Origin: Echiichthys vipera
Taxonomy: Eukaryota > Chordata > Actinopteri > Perciformes > Trachinidae
DNA length: 64,000 bases
Assembly (NCBI GenBank): GCA_963691815.1
Contig: OY829655.1
Coordinates: forward strand, 14,115,779 to 14,179,778
Direction: 5' to 3'
The stretch's first letter is position 1, and each line of letters starts with the position of its first letter. A program made the position numbers and the translations under genes. The notes beneath the pieces were generated by a model. The model searched no databases. It saw nothing but the letters and a program-made list of their open reading frames with translations, and was not told the origin of the DNA. Positions 1 to 9,966 of this stretch are shown piece by piece.

Positions 1-306
1 TACTGAAGTCATTCAAAGCTGTGACCTCTACACTTCTATTCATTTTTGACTCCTATAGGTTTAAGAAAACATTGTTGAAATCTTCTCTTCTGACAAAGTG
101 GTTACTGTTCTCTAATTTTGCTTACTTTTTTTTCACAAAATAAAGGTTTTTGTTGAAGTGCCTTGGTTATTTAAAAAAAAAAAACATGCTAGTACATCAG
201 TGGTATAGCCACAGCGGATATTTTATCACATTCTGAGCAATAAGAGAATAACACTATTTCAGACAAAATTAAGTATTTAAAATTTGTTCTCTAAATTTGA
301 TCTCCA

Positions 307-308
<2 letters not shown>
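1..308 (+). mobile_element. 3' end of a Tc1-like DNA transposon, cut by the window edge
   Basis: The first bases encode the C-terminal tail of a Tc1-type transposase (the 'AEVIQSK'-like end, degraded). They closely match the tails of the Tc1 copies at 20.7-21.1 kb (minus) and 21.4-21.8 kb (plus). The copy ends in a Tc1-style terminal repeat reading gatctccagt just before a TA run, so the TA target site has apparently grown into a microsatellite. The 5' part lies outside the window and the fragment is non-coding. Confidence 0.7.

Positions 309-347
<39 letters not shown>
309..347. repeat. (TA)n microsatellite at a Tc1 end
   Basis: A pure TA dinucleotide run directly follows the Tc1 terminal repeat. 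Tc1 elements insert at TA, so the array may have expanded from the target-site duplication. Confidence 0.95.
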
Positions 348-352
<5 letters not shown>

Positions 353-1192
353 TAACCAGGAACTCTTGATCTGTTCAATGCCCAGATATCAGACATTGTA
401 ATACAGACCTTGTCATGATTACATTTATTTTGTGAGCTTATTTGACAGGATACTAATCAGTTACATCTGAAAACATTATAAGCTGAACTTTACTCATCAC
501 CTGAACACAGCAATCTTAGATTAGGTTCAAAGCAATTTTAACTGACTTTGTGGTTACATTTGAAAACAAAACACAAAACAATATTATTTCTATCTGTGTT
601 CGTCTTACATTAACATTAGTGTTCATATAATCTAAGGATGTACCGATCTGATCCTCTGCTATTAACTCAAGATTGGTATCGACTCAGTGCTCACGATCAG
701 CAGATACCAAAACCCAGGTATTATGAATGAATAAGTTGGATCAGTGAATCTTAAATATACTTTTTATATTTGATACATATTTACAAAAGTACATCCATAT
801 CTGTATTTACATTTGATACATTTAAGTAAGGCACAGGATGGAAAAGCAAAACTTTGAATCCAGGTACAGCATATTTGACCATATTTGAAGCAAAATGTTT
901 CCACAACACAAGCAGACTTCTATTTTCTGGAAAGGAGAAAACAATTAGCTGTGTTTGGTGTTACAAAAATGATGTGCCAAGTAAATGTAGGTGCAACAGT
1001 GCCCACCTACCTGTAAATTCTGGCATGACTACTAAATATAAGGTAGGAGAGTAGTTTGTTCCAGTAGTTGCCAGGTTCCATTCTCTGAAAAAAACTGCCT
1101 GGATAAATGTGTTTGGGCAAGTTGGATGATTTAAGCGATGGAACAGTCAGTCAAACATTCCCTGGGTAAATAATCTAAAATAAAGAGTGTTA
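348..1192 (-). other. 3' flank and probable 3' UTR of the C3orf38 homologue
   Basis: No coding exon is visible here. The stretch lies downstream of the c3orf38 stop codon on the minus strand. A minus-strand AATAAA (TTTATT on plus, 424-429) could end its transcript, giving a 3' UTR of about 0.75 kb. Near 636-720 there is a patch resembling the ends of the 29.7-kb hAT element (gtaccgatct, then gatcagcagatacc), probably an old hAT remnant. Confidence 0.4.
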
Positions 1193-3616
1193 TCAACTCC
1201 ACAGAAGCTGCAATTCAGTGGAGTTGTAAGTCAAGGCGGGCGCTACCATCTCTGTCCCACCCACGGCATCCTGCCCTCTGATCTTCAGGTTGATAAACTT
1301 GATCTTCCAGCTGTTGTTCTCCATTGGTGAGCGGATGAGGCCAAATATTTGCTCAAAGATGCCCAGACAGGCTCCGTTTCTGTGGATAGTCCCAGCTACT
1401 GCCACTAGAACCAGGCCATGAGGGGAGGCCAGCGTCCTCAGGCCGTAAGAATCTAGGTTCGGACTGAGGAGGAGGTGCTCTTCCCTGGTCAAGGCTAGGA
1501 GGCGAAGGCTAACCAGTTCGGCACCCAGAAAGTCCTCCATTTGTTCGCTGTCAGCTCTGAGAAAGGGAGACACAGCTCTGTCATCACAGTTTAGTTTTAG
1601 TTTGTAACTATTATAAAACACAAGTCAGGTTCAAGCCCCATAGTGTAGCATTTTTATGTGCTTATCGAGTCTTTCAAATGATTCTGATGGAATATTTGTT
1701 TGCAGAAAAATGTATCTATTGGGGCAGCCAAGTCCTGCCCATAATACATGACCACAGGGAACACAGATAAACTAGCAAACTACACATCACCACCAGCTTC
1801 ATTTCAATTTCCTTACTGTCAATGACATTCTTACCTGGCGAGAAGGCGTAGCTTCGCATCTGGCCAGAAGTGTTGTGGTCCCCAGTCCTGAGGCGGCTGA
1901 CCCAGCGAGGGGTTGTGACTGTTTAAGAGTTGGAAAAACCACCGGCAGAACTGTTGGCCAAGGACCAGCGGGTCAAAGCCGGCCTCGGCCTGCATGTCTG
2001 TTGACACCGTCTTATCCGTCTCTCCTGGAAGACTTTCGTCAACCACAACCTGAAATAAATTAGACGTTATTGGTATGTTCAAATACATTGCCAGGTCGTA
2101 CCTGGATTACTTTTTAGTAGACATGCTCCAATTACACATGCTGTCAGCCAGTAATTATTGAAATACTAACTAAGTATCACCATCTTACCTAAACGTTACC
2201 TTCACATTCATCCACGTAAACACATTGCTGACCTCCTGCCCTACCTACCTTCCCAGAAGACCAGAGCTCCAGTGTTCTTCTCATCAGCTGGTGTTTCTCG
2301 CTGTTTGGGGGCATCATCACGCCTTCTTTGGCCAGGTACTTGAATATGAGTTTGCGATAAACTTTCTTCCTTTTCAGAAGCTCCTCAGCATTTTTACTGA
2401 AGGAGAGAATTGTTTCTGTAGCCTCTGTATGAACAGATGAACATAAGACAACGCTTTTATTATCTGAACAGATTAGAATATCCTTAGACTAAAGCAGGGG
2501 TCTTCAACATTTTTTAGGCTAAAGACCCCTTAGCTGAAAGAGAGATGAAGCAGGGACCCCCTATTTCAAAGAATGTATTAAATTGAGTTGCATATTAAAT
2601 GGGCCTAACAGCTAGGGCGGACTAAAGCCTATACACACAGCTTTTTATGGTGCATATACTTCTAAGATATAACAATGATTATTGTTGACATATTCATATA
2701 TTTATACATCATATGTCAAGGTTTTTATCATACATTTGGAAGGCACATTGAATCCTTCAGCTCAGTTGTATCTATGCATGGCTACCTTAGTGGCTACCTT
2801 GCCTATAAGGTAGTAAGCCTATGGCCAAGGTTGTGCAAATGTTGTTGTTTTTTTCACAAATGTATCTTTGCTAACCATACGTTGTATTCATGTTAATGCA
2901 TACTTTCAGACATATTTTTGAGAAAAAAAAACCGTTTGACATATTGTCAAACAATTTGGCGGACCCCCTGCACTAACTCTGAGGTCCCCATGGGGGTCCC
3001 GGTGCCCCTTTTAAAGATCTATCTTAGACTACAGGTTCTCAAAATGTATGAGGCTGAGTTGTGCATCCTTGTCGAGAATGAAACCACAAAGGGAAAATGA
3101 TGATTTCAAGGCAATGCTCTGTTTTTATAAACGAAAAATGAATTCATTATTTCCTAAACCTGTGCTACAGGTTTAGGAAATACCTGTGCCAGGTTTCGGA
3201 AAAACCTGTGCTACAGGTATCTTACTTCATGGCTGGGACACTGTCTATGAAAACTTTAGCTTCACTTTGTTTAAACGCCCGTATTAACGTTAGTTCACGC
3301 CTGTTTTGATGAGAAAAGCATATTTTAACAACCTTAAGCACAAGCTTTTAATTCATGTAATATCACATGTATAGACTTTAGCATTACGCATCAAGTCTTC
3401 TGATATATAAAAATGGAATGAAATAGTATCCTAGCTAACTCGCTCCTGGATATCTGGTAACGTTGTGGATGTGAAACGTTAACAGTTACCTGTAGCATTC
3501 TCCACAACTATCATCTTATTCGTGACTGTGTCACTAAGTGAGAGTAAGTCGCCTTTTGACATTGACTTCAGTATCTTTGCACATCCAGCGCGCTCTGTTT
3601 CTGACAGGCCTAACAT
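1193..3616 (-). CDS. c3orf38: C3orf38 homologue, NTF2-like-fold protein, 4 exons
   Basis: Coding exons, in transcription order, are 3490-3616, 2249-2424, 1835-2049 and 1193-1556. Their total is 882 nt, 293 aa plus TGA. All three introns are GT-AG and close in phase (1, 0, 2). The N-terminus begins MLGLSETERAGC. Exon 2 holds AEELLKRKKVYRK and FKYLAKEGV. Exon 3 holds FCRWFFQLLNSHNP and DWGPQHFW. The last exon holds LSPNLDSYGL, SPHGLVLVAVAGT and GIFEQIFGLIR. These match my memory of human C3orf38 (about 329 aa), so this protein is slightly shorter at the C-terminus. The human protein has been linked to apoptosis, but its molecular role is poorly defined. The C-terminal half reads like an NTF2-like fold, which is inference. 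The ATG at 3616 matches the family start. Intron 1 carries a hAT-type insertion. Confidence 0.93.
2491..3022 (+). mobile_element. Non-autonomous hAT-like element with 8-bp target duplication, in c3orf38 intron 1
   Basis: The element starts with gcaggggtcttcaac and ends with G/C-rich terminal sequence including gggggtcccggtgcccc. The 8-bp direct repeat cttagact flanks it at 2483-2490 and 3023-3030, as expected for hAT insertion. It has no transposase frame. A diverged copy in opposite orientation lies at about 4195-4500. Both share the internal run around the caaatgtatctttgct and gctgttaggccc motifs. Confidence 0.75.
3149..3181. repeat. Short perfect hairpin in c3orf38 intron 1
   Basis: Two 15-bp perfect arms (atttcctaaacctgt and its complement) surround a 3-nt loop. 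A weaker echo with cctgtgccagg and cctgtgctacagg follows to about 3220. It lies 309 bp from exon 1 inside the intron. No function is evident. Confidence 0.8.
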
Positions 3617-4194
3617 TTTCGACACCGCGAAATAAACTCCTCTTCACCCATTAGTGTCCTGCTGGAAATGTGTCCGTACAGGAACAGAGACAGTGTCAGT
3701 GGGAACGTTCCGCACCCAGCAAAACACAAGAAGCCGCTTTTACGGCCATAGGAAATATTGGTATCACAGGTTGAAAAGTACACGAACAACCCGAACTACT
3801 CAGTTTCTCGAATTCTTCGCCCAATTTTTAATCTCTATATGGCATTACTGTACACGTGTGTGTTATCAATACATTCTTTGTAATGGAACACACGTGTATT
3901 GCCTACAGAGTCTCTGATGGTTTTCTAAATCTCTGTTTACAGGCCAAAGGATCCTAGAAGGTTGGCAGTCCTTATATAGGCCTATGTTTATACCAACTTG
4001 GCCAATAAAGTTGATTATTCATATTGATATGATAATCAGATGACAAATGTCACATTGATTGGAAAGACAATTGTAACCCTGGCTTGTAAACAGACCAGCA
4101 TGGTCTTCCTCTAATATCTCTAAATATCTCTCCAAGCTGGTGGTAGAGGTCCAGAACTTACAGCACACAGGATAATTTAGAGTTTATGTGTTAT

Positions 4195-4500
4195 TATTTG
4201 GGTTTTTCAAAAATATGTCTGAAAATATACGTTAACGTGAATGTAACATATTATTAGCAAAGATACATTTGTGGGAAAAAAAATACATTTACACAACCTT
4301 GATGTTGCCACTTAAGGTAGCCATGCACAGATATAATTGAGCCAATGTGCCTTCCAAATGTTTGTTTAACCTTATATGATGTTTTAATATGTTAATATGT
4401 TAATAATAACCGTTGTATGCACCATCAAAAGCTGTGTGTATAGGATTTAGGGCACCCTAGCTGTTAGGCCCAATTCATTATGCAAATCAATTTAATTTTA
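4195..4500 (-). mobile_element. hAT-like remnant, inverted relative to the 2.5-kb copy
   Basis: The reverse complement of this stretch aligns by eye with the interior of the 2491-3022 element. Shared blocks include the gctgttaggccc, aaagctgtgtgtata, gtgccttccaaatg and aaagatacatttgtg motifs. Ends are degraded, no target duplication is visible and boundaries are approximate. Confidence 0.65.
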
Positions 4501-5932
4501 AAAATGTTCGAAGTTTACGAGAAGCACCTGAAGGCATCATGAGACAAGCGAGCTAACCGCTAATATGGGATAGCCTGCGCAATGATGATGTACTGCTGCC
4601 AGTGCAGCTGGGTAATTTACCTGCAAGATAAACGACCTCTCAGCTGGCGTTACACATGACATCTTATTAAATAATATGTTTTAATTAACAGGACTAAGGG
4701 GAGCAGCTGTGAGATATAAAATTACACTGCCGAATTAAGCAGAAGGGAGTCGCTCGCTGAAAGGTACCGTACCGTAACTTACCGTTATCATCTGCTAATA
4801 TCCACATTAGCTTGTTAACGCCATTCAGAGTTTAGCTTGTAACGTTAACTTATACGGTTAACGTTATATCCAGCGTTAGATTGTAAGTCATCGCTTATTC
4901 CTATCGAATATGACGGACTTGCAGGGAAATGTAAACAATACAAAACCACTTTTTTATTCATCAAAAATTACATTCATAATCAGACATACAATTACACAAT
5001 ACAATTAAAGAGAGCAGAATAAATCACATAAAGTGTATGCATACTACAAAGTAATGCATTGTAAATGGATACAGAGTAAATCACATCACAAAGAAGCTAA
5101 ATGTATTATACAATAAGAATAAATAGAGGATAAAGTAAAGTAACCATTATGACTTAAAGGAAGTTCATCAAATACATTCTTGTAACTGTCTTTAAATCTG
5201 TTGCTTTTGGTTATTATCTATCTGGTAAAGGGATTTAAAAGTGACTTACATGCCACTAAAACAAAGGAAATAAGGGTTGAGAACCTAAGAATGTTTGCTT
5301 TTGAATGAAAAGTGTCCCCAGTAAAATAAAGTTAGACATGAGCTAGAGACCTATCCTTACAAATGGCATAGTAACATATTACAGCCTACATATTACTGAT
5401 TGTTTACATAATTGTAAGGTTTCACTTATTTATTCCTTATGTAACTGCCCTAACTACGGTACGTCAATAAGGAAATACATTAAATAATAATTGAGAAAGC
5501 AGCTCAACTTGTACCTTGACCTGTTTTCAGAACGTCAACATGAGGTGTGGTTTGACACCGCTCTTGATAGGCCTGAACTGATGTTGACTCACTGCTGGCC
5601 TGAAGCTCTGTCACAATGAATGAGGAAATGTCATTAGCTAACTTCATGCAAAATCCGTTACACATGACATCATGACAGCCTGCTTTCATCAGAACATTTT
5701 CAGAAATGAGCTGAGAGGAAATTTCACCAGTCATTTCCCAAGTCAAGCAAAAATAGTTCCTCAACTTATAACAGCTTAACCTCTCTAGATCCATTTGTAA
5801 GCATCAGCTTATGCCAGCTCGTATACTGTCAAATTAAAAGCAATATACATATCCTGTATGTGTTTGATATACACAAAAGTAATCTCACATGTATGCACAT
5901 AAACTTGTGTATGCATGCATGAATATACCTAA

Positions 5933-5933
<1 letters not shown>

Positions 5934-6007
<74 letters not shown>
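5934..6007. repeat. (CA)n microsatellite
   Basis: An uninterrupted AC run of about 74 bp. Its open frames (VCVCVC on the minus strand) are artefacts. Confidence 0.97.
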
Positions 6008-6012
<5 letters not shown>

Positions 6013-6387
6013 ACCTGAAGACAAATACTCTCTAAGAGACCAACATATCTTGCAAAAATCAGCACGTGGAACCACCCACTCACACAGGCAATAGTAAATT
6101 AGTTTATAAGTCAATATGTTTATGTTTAATTAGGAACTGAACATAGTTCAGATGTGTTGAATAGTTATTCCTTTTAATATTACTATTACTATTATCTATT
6201 GTGTAATCCACATTTGCTCATTAGCTAAGGGCAGAAAGAGGAAGAACACTGCTTTTGTGTAAATTTGCATGCATGTAAAACATAACATTGATGGGAAGAG
6301 AAGGGAGCTCAGCCAATTTTCTCTTTTTTTTTCTGACCGGTAAAGCTTAAAACTCTTTCCCCTCTTGTATTTCTATTACTGCTGCAG

Positions 6388-9300
6388 ATGGAGGAGCTTA
6401 AGAGCAGTGCACTGGGCCGGGTAACCGTGTACTCCATCCAAGGCTGCCCACACTGTGTGCAGGCTAAAGCCATCCTGGGGCGCTTAGGAGTGCCGATATG
6501 TGACGTGGATGTGGGAAGGCACCCAGAGCTAAGAGCCAGGGTGAAGGAGCTGACAGGACGCAGCTCAGTCCCTCAGATCTTCTTTAACAACATTCATGTT
6601 GGGGGCAACGACGACCTACAGAAATTGGTGAGGAGTGGAAACACACATCTGACTAGTGAACTTAGTACCATGTATATATTTTTCAACAGTATCAAGAAAT
6701 CCTAATAGAATATCCTGTTATTCCAAATTGGGTTTAAACGTCCATGTATGCGTTGATCTGTTTCACTCCCTCAGGCTCCTGAGGAGCTTCAGAGGTTGGT
6801 GAATCTGGTCAAGAAAGAGCCTCTTCCAGCAGATGCTCCACCACTACCAGAAGAGAATCAACCAGCAGAAACGACTGGGGAGACTGATGGAGGTGAGGGA
6901 TTTATTGGTCCGACAAACAGTACAGGGTTTGTCACCGGCAGAAATTTGGTTCAGACAACAGTCAATCCTGCAGCAGTTAAGGCCTTAACCTTTACTTAAG
7001 CCACAGTGATGTTGTGTTTTTTGTGCAGGGTTTTCTAAGGTTGTCACAATACTAGAATTTTCAACTTTGATACAAGACAAGGCAAATTTATTCATGTAGC
7101 ACATTTCATACACTGTGGCAATACAATGTTCTTCACAAAAGATTAAAAAAAATAATAATAAAAGCAAGGGTCAGTACATAATCATAGAACAATACATGGA
7201 AGGAAATAAATAAAGTAAAAATAAAAGTATGAGAACATTAAGGAATACAACCAATAAGAGATAAAAGCGTAGTAATTAGGAATACAAATAAAAGCATGAG
7301 AACATTAAAGCATGAAACTAGTAGGAGATAAAAGCATAGAATACAAACAACAAACTTTTTAGTCTATTTTTTATTAGTAATCTGCACACAGTGCCGGTCC
7401 CCCTGATGTTTCATCCATCCCAGTTGAAAATCTGATTATAGATCTACTTTCGATCCTATCGAATGTTGATATCGTATCGTTGTAAACATACAAAATCGAG
7501 TATGAAAGTATTGATACTTTTGACAACCTTTGCATTTTCCGTCATTTGGTTGAATGAATGTTGTATGAATTGTTTCAGTTTCAGCTTTGGTCTGTTTTTA
7601 AAAATGGGTTGTGAAATGAACCACACCGAAGGGAAAGCTATAACTAACTATAGTTTACAATTAGTACTGACATAGTATATGGACATGGTGGTGTGTGTAC
7701 CTGGAAACTTGATACTCTGGATGAGCCCAGCAGCAACAGGCTGCCTCACAGTGCCTCACTATATGTGATTATTAGGCTCTTTACTGTGTTAACAAAGTCT
7801 ATCTAAAAGGGCACCTACACAGCCTTTTGTAGAGAAATACTTTAATTCAGTGTTGCCTACAAAAACAGAATGTATTCCTTCATATTTGTATTATTTTGTT
7901 AAATCTTCTATTCCATTACTCCTTGCCCTCTCTGCCATCTAATTTTAACTTTTCTGACACTACATTGGACGTTGTTGTAGGAAATACTGAGGATTTAGCC
8001 TGTTGAACAACATGTGTTTAATCTTTTACATCCCTTAAACCTTTAGTATATTCAATTTTAAATAAAAGTTATTTTCTGTTCATTTGTGCTCATTAATTAT
8101 TAACTTTAGAAGGCACATTGGTTATTTGCGTGCAATACTTAGCCTGTTGTCGCCATGATACTTGTATGATTAATTTGTCCTTATACAGAGCAATTTGTTG
8201 CTTTGGTTCTTCATCTGAAACATGTCAATCACCCATGCCGGAAAAGACATGATGTGTTTTTTTGCGCACATGCTGGGCTGTTCATGTTCTTTCATACATG
8301 CAGGTGTGAACATGTGTATTTTATTGTGTTTCTACATGTGTGGCTTGGCATATTCCTGCCCTCACAGAGTTTATGTGTGAGAGAGATGAGTTTGCGGAGC
8401 TGGTAGAGGACCTGAAACATGGCGGTGTGATTGGCAGTCATAGGAGGGGACTGACATTGTACAAAAAGAGCTTCTCAGGTGATCAACTGGTTGACTGGTT
8501 GCAGAAAGAGAAGGGCATGGGTAAGTATAGCTGTAGACCTGCAGCAAAACAGGCTTTTAGAGTTATCGTGTCAGTTTGATTTTCTAAAAAGTCATTGGAA
8601 CAATCTGGAAACTCATTGAAAGTATCTGTCAAACCTTGACTGTGGCCATGTTTGTGCCAGCCAGGGCTGAGGCCTGTAATACTGGCCAAGCACTGTTGCA
8701 GAAGAAGTACATGGTCAGTGTGCGTGGCTGTGGGCAGCAGGATGGCAGTTTTGGAGATCGGAAAGACGCAATGTACAGGCTGCTGGAGGATGACCCTCAT
8801 TCAGCCCTCAACGCAGGACAGACTGCAGCCTGTAGTCCCATCCAGGGTAGGTCCGGACTGGATCTGACTTTGAGACGTACACACATCGCATCCCAGGTTC
8901 ATGTTGACCGGTTTCCTCCAATGCTCTCTAACCCCTGTCCTTTCTTTGCTGCTGGCTTCGTATATGACCCCCTTGGGTTCGCTTCGGTTTGTGTATTATG
9001 TCGCTAAGCTTTGTGCTTTGAAGAACTGAAGTAGGGCTTAATGATATATCTGATATGCTGCTTCTCATAAAAATATATATAATTCTTTTCACCTGTGGCT
9101 TCCAACTCCTGTGTGATGGCTATGATGTAGCATGGGCATTATAGTCTTGACTTTGGAAACACCTGCAGTATTTAAAAGAGAGAGAGAGTGACTGCAGTGT
9201 GTTTGATAATATATTGTATAAGAAATGTTTTTTTCAAATACGGTCCTATAATTCTGTAATTAGCAACAGAAGAAAACATGTCTTGAAAATATATAACATT

Positions 9301-9931
9301 AAAGCCCTATTTCAAAAGCTGGTTTGCTTTTTTTTAGGTTTGGTGTCATATTTTCTTTCTTCTCAAGTCTCTTGTTCTGTGGTTGTGGTAAGACATATTG
9401 CCTGACTGAATTGTATTTATACTTGAACGCTGCACACCTCTAGAGGCTAACTAACAAGCGTATCCATTCAGTGCTGTACAACACAGAGGTGATTATAATC
9501 TGCTGCTTTGAAAGTGTTGGTGATATTATGCAGAGCCTTTTTTCCCCTTAGATTTATCTGCAAATGCTCTCTTTTCTCACAGGTAATGTTTCCCAATAAT
9601 AATCTCATTTGTTCAACATCAAGGTTAGCCTGATCTTCATGCAGTTTGTTCATTATTTTTATTCCATGGTTTATTTCACAGCTCCTCTAAACACACATTT
9701 ATCAGCTATGTCATAACTCCCAGTTATCACCCCTCAAATTGTGTCCCAGCTCATTGTTAAAGTTGAAATCCGGCTATGGACTGAGTTCGTTTTCCATTAC
9801 AACAAAACATCGGAGTATGTCTCTTAAGAGGATCCAATCATCGTCAAGGCTCTGGGGCTATCCTGCTAACACTATTCAGATATTGATTAAGTTTGTCTCA
9901 CCAGAAAATGGTATTGGACTTATAAAACATT

Positions 9932-9966
<35 letters not shown>

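Larger units (their letters stand above)
3617..6387. other. Head-to-head intergenic region between c3orf38 and the GRX-DEP-DUF547 gene
   Basis: This region separates the c3orf38 start (minus) from the first recognised coding exon of the fusion gene (plus). Promoters and 5' UTR exons of both should lie here. A polypyrimidine stretch ending in ctgctgcag immediately before the ATG at 6388 implies at least one upstream non-coding exon. Several AACGTTA-like motifs cluster near 4830-4880. A minus-strand 96-codon open frame (5504-5794, ATG start) has no recognisable domain and is not called as a gene. The region also holds a hAT-like remnant and a CA microsatellite. Confidence 0.5.

Noticed and set aside
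5829..6114. VCVCVC-rich minus-strand frames
   Set aside because: Artefact of the CA microsatellite at 5934-6007.
8483..8800. 105-codon minus-strand frame
   Set aside because: Antisense of DEP-domain exons 3 and 4 of the fusion gene.
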